Shown here: positions 35,045 through 45,094 of the stretch, piece after piece
How positions within the stretch are numbered: position 1 is the first letter of the stretch
Layout: each line of letters starts with the position of its first letter
From: Stenogyne calaminthoides
Taxonomy: Eukaryota > Streptophyta > Magnoliopsida > Lamiales > Lamiaceae
DNA length: 64,000 bases
NCBI GenBank assembly: GCA_037126765.1
Contig: JBBCBC010000001.1
Coordinates: 18,928,622-18,992,621, forward strand
Reading direction: 5' to 3'
Position numbers and translations under genes: made by a program
Notes under the pieces: generated by a model
Told to the model about the DNA's origin: nothing
The model's database searches: none
Seen by the model: the letters and a program-made list of their open reading frames with translations, nothing else

Positions 35045-37750
35045 TTATTCTTCCTCAGATTCAATCTCATCAGCTGGTGGGTCGACATTGAACATTCCAT
35101 AATATCTTTTCTTCAGCTCATATCTTTCCTGAATGGTCCTTGCATCATTTCCTGTCAGCTCCAAGCAGTTGGCTTGATCCACAAAGTCTGCATGGATGAA
35201 ATCGAAGTTGATCATCCCGTTTCTAAACTTGGGTGGAGGGTACTTCATCTGTCCTGGAGCTTTTAACTGATATCCCAGAGTGTCAAACAAATTAAACCAT
35301 TTCTGACACATATCAGTGAAATTCCTCAGAAGATATGCTATAAATGCATCATCTCTGTCAGCAATAGGACGAGGCCAAACTTGTAGAACATCATAGTTGA
35401 ATACAAATTCTCTCTTGGCAAGCTCCCATTTATCATTCATCTCAATAGGCATCCACTTATCAGTATGTGGCCATTGCCTCTTCCTTAGTTTTGTACCTCT
35501 CCTCCTTAGAACAAATCTTTGGAATCCTCCCCTGATCCTTTTAGCATCTTCTCTGGACTTTCTGGTCATCTCTGATCCTGACACAGATACCACAACTTTT
35601 CTTTTCTTCTCAACTTCAATCATCTTTACTGAGTTGTGCCAATCCCAGTTCATTCTCTTGGAGGCCACATCATATTCACCAAATCCCTATTTGAAGAGTT
35701 CATCGGTTTCAGATTCTTCACTTTTATGTGCCTCAACCTCGGAGAACTCCCCGGACAATCTTCTCCTGATTGGCTTTTCTACATCAGGAATCACTTGGGA
35801 TTTTTCAGGAATAGGAATCAGGACACCATGAGCCTCTCCCATCTTGCTTGACTCATGAGCCCTCTGCCTTTTTGTACGTTCCTGAATAATCTCAGCAGCA
35901 GCCTCAGGATGTACTGACACTTCAGGCTCTTTCTTCTTCCCTTTGGATACAATAACTTCTTCCTGGGTCAGTAATTTCCCTTCAATAGTTGGAAGCTTTG
36001 TGAGCATATCATAAATTTCCCCCCTTTTTGGCATCATAGTTGAACAAAATTTACGAAAGGGTTACATCCATGTCAACAAGCTCATGCCCAACCCCGTCGA
36101 AGTTCGGCAGAATATATGAAAATTTTTCATCCTGAAGTCTCTGCAGCACATCCAGACCAGTTGTTGTATCCTCAGCAAGACCACCATAAGTAGTCTGTAT
36201 CTTGGTCATGAGTGATGAACTCATTTCCTCAACAGCTGCCTTAATCAACTCTTCGGTCCTGGTCTTCATCAAATTTTCCAACATACTTGTCCTCAACAAA
36301 AACTTCTTCTCCATCTCTGCTAACACATCTCTAGATATATCCCCAGTCTAGCATGCATCTCAGTAAACTTATTATCAATAGATGTAGACAATGAAGTTAC
36401 CTGATCTGCCTTAGCCATTGATGTGCTCATAAAATCAACCATGGCTCCCTGAGAAGTTTGAACTTCAGTAATCTTGGTTACTTGATCAACCAGAGGCTCA
36501 AGCTTAGAAATCTGATCAACAATGGGCTCAAGCTTGGTCAGCTTCTCCAAGATAGGTGTGAGATCAACAGTGGGTGGTGGAGGAATATGAATTTTAAAGA
36601 TCTGTCTGCGCACCCTCAGATGGTCGTTTCTATGATCTCCACCTCAGGTTCCAATGGGTATTGGACAGTCTGGCCAAATGTGATCATTTGCAAGGGAGGA
36701 GCATCCTGAACTTGTTCCCCCTGAAGTGTAGCCTCAACACTTGAACCAGCTTCCTTCAGCCTGTTCCCTTCAGAAATGATATCTACGGATTTGCCCTGAG
36801 TGGGATCCTGATCTTCTTCGTCCTAACCTCCTCTTTCACCTTCTGCCTGAGTGGCTGGCTCTCTTTCAACAAGCTTCCTCAGCACGAGTTGGTCAAAATC
36901 TGCTGGCTTTATCCTGAGCCTCTTCTTCCCTAACCCTGAGAAGGCATCAAGCTCCGCCACCTCCTCAGCCCAAAACTCCTCGCCCCTGAAGTTGCCAATC
37001 TTGAACATCATAGCAAAAGATTGATTGACAATCAACATTGCGGTCTTCAGTCTGAAAAACATATCCTGAAGGTCAGGATAGTTCCCCAACCCTGGATATT
37101 TGTCTAGCACAAATCTCTCTGCTTTCTGCCTCCACTCTTTTTCTTCAGCCTCACCTTTCCCGAGTTCAGGACCAGGTGCCTCCTCTTCAGAGCTAGAATG
37201 AGCCTCTGAAGGAATGAAAATATATGGCCCTGAGGGTTGTGTGGGTGGGAGGGTCATTTGGCTGTCTTCAACAGGTTTTTGAGAACCTGTGAAGATTTCT
37301 TGGGTAATCCTATCATCGCCAATACTAGTACCAAGTACTTCAGTAAAGACGTCCTCCTCTCCTGCACCTCCTAAGGATTTAAGTCCTGAGTGGTCTCTGC
37401 TGCAGTTGCCTGAGAGACAGCTTTGACAAGTGTATCAAGAGGGGATTTTACTCCCGACTCTTGATCCCGAATGGTTCTGAGTCTCTTTTTCTTCTTCTTC
37501 TTTTGCTCCTCCTGAGCCTTCTTCTTCTCACCAATTTCCCTTTTTACCCTCAGTAAATCAAAGGATTTCTTCCTTCTTTCTTCCTCTCCTGACGCCTCAG
37601 GAAGTTTTACTGGTGCTGTCCTGACTAGTTTCTGGATAACTTCAGCAATGACCACATCATCTTGATCAGAACTAGAATCGTCCTGATTCTCAGGTTCCTC
37701 CTGAGCCAAAGAATCTGTGCACAACAACTTCGTGCAGCCATGTATTCAGC
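35045..37750 (-). pseudogene. Post-pol coding region of element C
   Basis: Nearly continuous in pieces. In order: acidic DDSSSDQDDVV with KKAQEEQKKKKKKRLRTIRD (37,727-37,371); a Ser/Glu-rich and then folded stretch with ERFVLDKYPGLGNYPDLQDM (37,257-36,823); PPPPTVDLTPILEKLTKLEP with the repeated pattern LEPxVDQxxK (36,613-36,320), a coiled coil; a second helix region (36,326-36,051); a charged segment (36,037-35,687); and a basic C-terminal part with RDDAFIAYLLRNFTDMCQKW (35,668-35,045, 207 codons, ending in acidic ESEEE). No signal peptide or membrane helix is seen, so envelope-like is not supported here. Parts match fragments in A and B only loosely. Confidence 0.65.
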
Positions 37751-37777
37751 TTCAGTAGTACTGGTTGCTACTGAGGT

Positions 37778-40700
37778 CTATTTCTTTGAAAACCATGATA
37801 TCAACTTACTTCCAAGAAATTGACAAGTTCCTGTAGTAGACTTCCTGTCAATTCTACATCCTCCATAATCAGCATCTGAATAACCAGTTAATTCCAGGTT
37901 ATCATCAGCTGGATACCATAATCCCCTATTCACAGTTCCTTTAAGATATTTCAGAATCTTTTTGGCAGCCTCCATGTGACTAGCCTTAGGATTGACTTGG
38001 TATCTTGCACATATCCCAACAACAAATGTAATATCAGGCCTACTTGCTGTGAGATATAGCAATGATCCAATGATCCCTCTATAATCAGTGTGATTTACTG
38101 ATTTGCCTTCAGGATCAGGATCCATCTTGTAGTTAGTATTCATGGGAATTCTAACTGCATTGCAATTCTGTACACCATACTTGGCAATTAGATCTCTGGT
38201 GTATTTTGCTTGATTGATGAAAATTCCTTCTTTAGTCTATTTCACCTGAAGTCCAAGAAAGAAATTCATCTCCCCCATCATAGACATCTCAAACTTTCCT
38301 TTCATCAGAGAAGAAAACTTCTCACACATCTGATGATTAGGTGATCCAAATATGATGTCATCCACATAAATCTGAACTAGTAAGATATCCTTCCCATCTT
38401 CTATCCTGAACAAGGTTCTATCAACAGTTCATTTGATAAAACCATGGCCAGTAAGAAATTGAGAGAGTGTATCATACCATGCTCTGGGTGCTTGTTTAAG
38501 ACCATACAAGGCTTTTCTGAGCCTGTAAACTTGGTCATTCTGACAAAATCCTGGAGGTTGTTCCACATAAACTTCTTCCTTAAGCACACCATTCAGAAAT
38601 GCACTTTTCACATCCATTTGATAGACTGTGAATTTCATGTGGGCAGGATATGCAAGAAACATTCTGATGGCTTCTAGTCTTGCAACAGGTGTAAAGGTTT
38701 CATCATAGTCCAAGCCTTCTTCTTGGGAATAACCTTGTGCAACTAGCCTTGCCTTGTTTCTCACAATGTTGTTGTTCTCATCTCTCTTGTTCTTGAACAC
38801 CCACTTAGTTCCAATCACATTGTGCCTCTTAGGTCTGTCCACCAGCTCCCAAACTTCATTTCTTGTGAACTGATTCAGCTCTTCTTGCATAGCAGTAATC
38901 CAGAAAGAATCTTGAAGAGCTTCTTCAGTCTCAGTAGGTTCTTTTTCAGATAGGAAGCAGCTGAACAAAGCACTTTCTCCATGGAACCTTCTTGTTTTAA
39001 CTCCTTCTGATAGATCACCCACAATCTGACTTGTAGGATGACTATCTAACCATCTTCTCCTGGATGTTCCCTCTTCAGTAGTATCCTCAACATCAGAGAT
39101 GTTAGGTTCAGGTATTTCATCAAACTCAGGGAACAACAGAAAAGGAGAGAGTGAATCATCTTCCTCAGGGGATATTCCATTCAGAACATTGTCAGTGACA
39201 TTTGTTCCCCCTTGGTTGATAGATTCAGAGTTTGCCTCAGCTGTGACCACATCTTCATCGACATTACATACCTGAGTCTGAACTGGTGTATGTTCAGATG
39301 GGTGGCAGTGTGTTGGCTTTCCTTCAGTGGAGAATTATTATCCTGAGTTTCACCATCCTGAGTATTCCTATCCTGAGCTTCTTTATCTGAGTCTGATTCA
39401 CTCCATTTATAGAAAGTGATTGACTTCTTCTTTTCAGGCTCAGAGGATGTTTTATCATTCTTTTTCAGGCTTAGTCTGGTGATTCTCTTGGTCAGATCTC
39501 CTGAATCATGTTCCTGTTTCTTCTGAACACAAGTAGATTCATCAAAAACAACATGAGGTGTTTCTTTCATAGTAAGAGTCCTACAGTTGTAAACTCTGAA
39601 GGCTTTACTGATTTCAGAATATCCTAAGAATATCCCTTCATCAACTTTGCTATCAAAAGTTTTCAACTGATCTTTACCATTATTGTGTATGAAACACTTG
39701 CAACCAAACACACGAAAGAAAGAAACAAGAGGCTTCCTTTCATTCCACAACTCATAAGGTGTTTTTCCTTGATTCTTTGTCAGCATGGATCTGTTCTGAG
39801 AGTAGCATGGAGTGTTGATAGCTTCAAATTTCAAAATCTCTTAGAATGTCAACTTTCAACAATCATTGTTCTTCAAGAACTTCTTTCGAGTCCTATTTCT
39901 TCTTTCAAAGAACACCATTTTGTTGTGGGGTCCTTTGCAATGATGTTTCATGAGCTATTCCATTTCTTTGCACAATAATCGATATAATATGGTTGATAAA
40001 TTCAATTGTCTTTATCGATTTGATTTTGACCACACTCGATTCTTTTTTCAAAGATTGAGTCTTTTTCAAAGTTCAGGCGGTTTTTTGCGAGTCTCTTTCT
40101 TACTGAGTAAGAATATGACCCATGTATATCTAGAGTAGTCATCAACTACCACAAGTGTATATTTCCTGCCATTAGTGCTCACAGGTGTCACTGGACCAAA
40201 AAGATCCATATGTAACAGTTGAAGTATTCTGTCAGTAGACACTTTTACTTTGCTTTTGAATGATGCTCTGATTTGTTTTTCTTTCTGACAAGCATCACAT
40301 ATATGATCTTTACTGAATACTTCATTTGGTAACCCCCTCACAAGTGCTAATCTTGCAAGTTTGTTCAAGGTTTTGAAGTTTAAGTGATTCAGTCTTTTGT
40401 GCCACAACCAACTGGTGTCAGTAGAACTTTTTGCAACCAAACATGTATCTTTAGGAGATAGTCTCCAATCAGCAAGATACACATTTCCTTTTCTAGTACC
40501 AGTTAGTAATATTTGTTGTGAAGCATTATCTTTCACATAACATAAGTTCTTTGAGAACTCAACACTGAATCCTTTGTCACAGAATTGACTGATTGAAAGC
40601 AAGTTATGCTTTAAACCAGACACATAAGAAACACCATGGATATGAACAGAATCAACTTCAAGAGTTCCATATCCTTCTGTCTGTCCTTTGGAGTTGTCTC

Positions 40701-40860
40701 CAAAATAGTCGATTTTTTGCTCAACATAGTAAATTGCTTATATCTGTCATATGTCTTGAACATCCACCGTCCGGATACCATGTAGCGAGAGCCAATTATT
40801 TTCCACTCATCGTATATATGTTGTCTTCTTTTCACTTCGAGTGCCCTTTTTCTTCAATTA
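37778..40860 (-). pseudogene. Pol of element C: protease, integrase, RT, RNase H
   Basis: Protease region degraded near 40,835-40,700. 40,623-40,066 holds the GAG-pre-integrase domain (LKHNLLSISQFCDKGFSVEF), the H-x4-H and C-x2-C zinc residues (WHKRLNHLNF, CDAC) and the integrase core (HMDLFGP, VVDDYSRYTW). 39,834-39,181 has the integrase C-terminal part (GKTPYELW, VFGCKCFIHN). 39,250-38,429 has RT to KALYGLKQAPRAWYDTLSQF; after a TGA at 38,429 it continues with IYVDDIIFGS near 38,375-38,345 and, after a TAG at 38,237, the rest of RT. RNase H (SRPDITF, GYSDADYGG, KSTTGTCQFLGSKLISWFSK) follows to a TAG at 37,778. The C-terminal third of RNase H is missing and fused to the post-pol region. Confidence 0.9.
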
Positions 40861-42094
40861 AAAAAAAATCAGATCGTCGTAGGTACCCATTTGGTGTAGG
40901 GTCCTACCAGGTTAGTTGTACCTTTTGGAACCCAAATCACTTTGATAACTCTAATTACTTTAGAGTGGTTGATTTGTCTCCCATAAACATCTACATACAC
41001 ATTCACCACCCTAGGTGCCTTGGCGAGACCACATGTATGATGAGTGCCTTAGCATGAACATGAACCTTAGAGTTCTTCTTGGGTTCAGGTCTCTTGTTCC
41101 AATGCTTTGGCTTTGGTGCAGCTGGTCTCTGTCTCTGCTGACTTGGGTTCAGGAAACCTTTACCCTTAGACAAGTGGGGTTTAGGTTGCTGTCTTTGAAT
41201 TGCGGTCTTCGATGTCGAGGACTTGGTCTTTTTCGATTGAGAATATCTCTCTTTGAGTGTTTCTCTTCGAAAATTCCTCGATGGTTCATCTTGATCTCTC
41301 TTGGTTGGTATTCTTAGCCTGAGGCTTTGAAGTACTGACCTGAAAATTTCCTACTGAGTGTTTAGGTTTTCTAGCATTTTCCTGAGGTTTGGGCTTTCTT
41401 CCCTGAACCTTCAGTTTTTCTAAAACCATAGGTCTTTTACCCTTGTCTAAAACTCTGGCTGTTCTTCAGTAAGAAGATTAGTACATGCACCGGTTTAACA
41501 AAGACAATCTTAGTGCTACTAGAAGCAGCATTTAGAAGACCTTGTGAGGTTCCCCCTGGATTATATCTCAATCCAGCCTTTTTATAGTTCTTGTCTCTTT
41601 GATAACTCAATTTCATCTATTACTTTAGATGTAGAATTCAATAGAGTTAACTTTCTCTCTCTAAGACTATCCTCACTTTTCTTTAGAGTTTCATGCTTCT
41701 CAAAGAGGTCATTGAACTTAGTTCTGATAAGCTGAATCTCCTCAGTGGATTTCTCTAATCTTCCATTCAGGGTCTCTATCACTTTTTTTTTTTTTTAGAG
41801 TTGTATTTTCAGAACATCTAGTTCATCAGTAGTTCCCATCAATTGAGAAGTGATCTCAGCAGTTTTGGAGTCTTTCCACTTGATTCTCGTGTCGCCTTAT
41901 TCTCGCTCTTGAGTTTACGTGGCGGTTCTTGTAACCTGAAATAGTCATTCATAAGATTCTCAAAAGAATCCATCGGTCAAAGTTATTGGTTCTGATTGAA
42001 CTTGAAAAACTTAGGTGCTTGTGTAGGAGCAACAAATGAGATAGAAGAATTTACCTCCTCCATAGCAACAAAAGGCGACATCATCACCGTCGCT
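40861..42094 (-). pseudogene. Gag-pol linker of element C with coiled coil
   Basis: Minus-strand fragments. 41,782-41,582 reads FNDLFEKHETLKKSEDSLRE, closely similar to the linker coiled coils of A and B. Downstream, around 41,340-41,000, Lys/Pro/Gln-rich sequence precedes the protease. 40,861-41,340 and 41,850-42,100 are patches with altered CHG sites where the frame cannot be followed. Confidence 0.55.
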
Positions 42095-43235
42095 TTACGA
42101 GAATATCTCATCCAAGAACCGGATCCTTCTTCGATTGTTCTTCTTCTTCAAAATCATAGCCTTCTTGCTAGAGATCTTTTCTGCGTCTCTTGGCTTGTCT
42201 CTCCTTTCTTTCTTTTCGACTTTCATTTCGGGACAATCATCTTTGGAAGTGACTTTTCTTCTGGCAGTTGTAGCATCTGTTGGTATCATCATCTTGATCA
42301 CTTTCTTCCTTGGTCTTGGAGTCCTTCTTCTTGGATGAGGAACCTTCAGCTTTGTGGTCCTTCCTTTTCTCAGTGGATCTGTCCTCAGCCTCTGAGTTAT
42401 TCCTGTTCTTGTACCTTTGGTTCTTGTAACATTTCTTATATTTTTCATATCTGCTATTGAGTCTTTCAAACCTCCTTGCCATCAGTACTAGCTTATCCTC
42501 TTGCTCATCCTGATTTTTGGCAAGTGAGTTCTCAGACTCTCTAGATTTACAGGATTTCTCTTTGGCTTTGAAAGCCACATTTTTGCTAGATGAAGAATCA
42601 TCTTTGCTATCAGTTTTCTTAGTTTTCTTGTCAATCACAAACTCATAAGCTTTCAGTTCAGAGAAAACTTGTTGGTATGTCATAGAATCAATGTTTTTGG
42701 TGTTTTCAATCACCACAGCATGTATATCCCATTTCTTAGACAATCCTCTAAGAATTTTCAGTGTCACTTCTCTCTGTGGGTATCTTTTCCCAAGAGCATT
42801 CAGATCATTCATAATGCTAGTGAATCTGACTTCCAGTTTGTCAATAGCAACATAAAGTTTGTTTTCTTTAATATGATATGTGCCTTGACACATGATAGCA
42901 AGTGTGTCCCATATTTCTTTGGCAGTTTCACAGTGAGAAATCATCCCCATAACACCATCATCAATAGTGCTATATAGAGTATCTTTAGCAATGTAGTCCA
43001 AATTGACTAATTTTCTCTCATCAGGAGTAAGTTGATCATCAATTTTTGGAAATTCATCTCTGGGATCATTCATCTCAGTATCAGTAATTCTGGGATTCTC
43101 AACAGTGTATTTGAATGGTCATTCAGAAACCACTCTCCACATTCTTTCATGCTTAGAATACAGGTGTGCCTGCATTCTCAATCTCCATAGGTCATAGCTC
43201 TCAACAGAGAACATATGAAGTTTCTTAGAAGGCAT
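42095..43235 (-). pseudogene. Gag of element C
   Basis: The N-terminus from about 43,235 gives MPSKKLHMFSVESYDLWRLR. An in-frame TGA near 43,117 interrupts it, then 43,073-42,237 is open for 278 codons with the retrotransposon gag core (CETAKEIWDTLAIMCQGTYH, LRGLSKKWDIHAVVIENTKN) and a long Lys/Asp/Ser-rich tail. The zinc knuckle C-Y-N-C-x4-H-x4-C is completed only after a frameshift at about 42,240. The usual glycine before its histidine is serine. The other frame continues as a Lys/Arg-rich tail to 42,095. Confidence 0.85.
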
Positions 43236-43344
43236 GATGAATGAGCCTTGTAAGATATCAATAATAAGATCTATTCAGTAGACCACCAAAGTCTTTTGGC
43301 AAATAGACTATGGCTACCAACGCAAGTGGTCAAAATGAACCACT

Positions 43345-43356
43345 GCTCTGATACCA
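43345..43356 (-). other. Primer-binding site of element C
   Basis: tggtatcagagc on the minus strand, two bases from the LTR edge, fully complementary to the 3' end of initiator tRNA-Met. Confidence 0.9.
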
Positions 43357-43358
43357 CT

Positions 43359-45094
43359 TGTTGGTCCCGGTGGAAACGAGTCTCACACGTGTATGGGGGG
43401 GAAATACATGTGTTCAGTGATTTTTAAAACTTTTTCTTCACTGAGATCAGGTGGGTCAGGTTGTCCTGAGAATTTTGCCCTGAGAAGCACAAATCGCCCT
43501 GAGTCAAAGTCTACTGAGACAATGATCCTGAGCAGCTTTCAGTAGCTTCAGATTAGCCCAACTGATCCTGAGTTTTATCAGAGATCCTGAGAAGCTTGGA
43601 TCAGATAATTATCTTATTGAATACTCAGTAGAGTTAGTTCAGTTTGGTAACTATCTGTTCTAGCTAATCAAGAGTGCGGAATGGTTGGCCCTAAGTTTAT
43701 ACTCGTTTTAACTTGATAAAAATCTCTTCCTTAATAAAACAGTGGTTAAGGCTGTGATCAATTTGATGCAGGTTCAGTGGATTGGTTCCAACTGAATATT
43801 AGTAAAATATGCTTTCAGTGAAAAACATGCAACAGATAAAATGCAGTACAAAAAGCAATCAACACATCAATTATAGTGGTTCAGAGACCCAAGCTCCTAC
43901 GTCCACTCTCTCTGATCTTCAGAGAAATTTCTTAACACACTTCCTAAAGCTTTCAGGCTGACTCACTGCAGCTTACTAACTTTTCTACCTTGAGTTTTCT
44001 GGTTGACTCACTGCAGCTTACTAACTCAACACACACATGCTTTCTGACTGTCTAAAATAGTTTACTCGCTTCTTCTCTAGAGTTTTCTGGCTGACTAAAC
44101 TGTAGCTTACTCACTCTTTACAACTCTAACTCACCAACAATTCACACACACTCAAACTACCTTATCAAAGGGTTTGTGTTTGGTTGGTTTCCATCTAGGG
44201 TGAGATATCCTTTACAATAAGCACAAATGCAAAGGTTAGGATATCTCTACTAAGCTTTGGATATATCTATCAAATCTAGGCTTAGTGTAATGAGCTCTCT
44301 TCAATGTGAAACACTTGGGAAATTCTAGGTTTTTCGAGTGCTTCAATTTGCAAGAATACGAATGAGCTCTGGAGTTGCTTTGATTTCCCGTAACCTTGCA
44401 ATGGTGAAGGTCACTGGTATTTATAGGCAACTTATCCAAGGTCACTCTTTGAAAAACTATCTGTTGGAAGAGATAGCATCAAGAGTTTCCTCTTCTGGTT
44501 ATTGATGAACGGCTATTTTGTGGTTTGAACACACCCTTGCATGTATTAGGAATTATGTAGCCATGTAGCCAATCATCAACTTCTGTGAACTGGAAGATAT
44601 CAGTCCTGATATTTCTTCAGTGAGATGTCACTTTCAGTGTCAGTAAAGTACATTGATGTTGCCTCCTTATTGGTTGAAATTCTTTGAACAAAGACAAACA
44701 AAACGGCTCTTTTTAGGTTGACTTCTTGAACTGATATGTTCCTTAATGTTCACAAATGTCTAACATTCTGTTTGTTTGTACTAGGAATGAACATAACACT
44801 ATTCCATTAAGATAGTGGTTCAGGGTCCTTTTTGTTCAGTACAAAAACAGTCTTCAGGATCTTCCGGTCTTCAGGATTCTTCTGAGTCTCAGAGTCTTCA
44901 GGATTCTTCAGAGTCTTCAGAGTCACTTCTTAATTATTCCTGATCTATATCTGCTGACTATACATGGTGCAGATAATCCTGAGTCCTAAAAACTATTGAA
45001 ACCTGATCCTACACTATCAAGATGTCCTAATGCATGTCATACTCAGGGGTTTTGGGATCTAATCAAAATCTTTTATTAAATTCATCTCCCAACA
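43359..45094 (-). repeat. 5' LTR of element C
   Basis: 1,736 bp. In element orientation it starts TGTTGGGAGATG and ends GGGACCAACA. It is rich in CAG/CTG, with a short ggattcttcagagtcttca-type repeat near 44,855-44,930 and gactgactcactgcagc-type repeats near 43,960-44,110. Confidence 0.88.
44416..44427 (-). promoter_or_regulatory. TATA box of the C LTR
   Basis: cctataaatacc on the minus strand, about 670 bases into the LTR. Confidence 0.55.

Larger units (their letters stand above)
34833..45094 (-). mobile_element. Element C: Copia retrotransposon, Sirevirus-like, cut by H
   Basis: Minus-strand element with 5' LTR, perfect tRNA-Met PBS, gag, linker, pol and post-pol region. The 3' LTR is missing because H is inserted at 34,833; it should lie to the left of the window. 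aaaat (45,095-45,099) is the candidate right-hand target duplication. It is related to A and B in plan and proteins but is a different family, and its CAG/CTG sites are mostly intact. 34,838-35,044 is its untranslated 3' region. Confidence 0.88.

Noticed and set aside
36458..36709. Plus-strand frames within C (also at 35,397, 40,593 and 42,669)
   Set aside because: They are antisense to clear gag, pol or post-pol coding and have no recognisable product.
35045..37730. Envelope gene of an infectious retrovirus
   Set aside because: No signal peptide, transmembrane helix or fusion-type segment is visible. Position alone is not enough.
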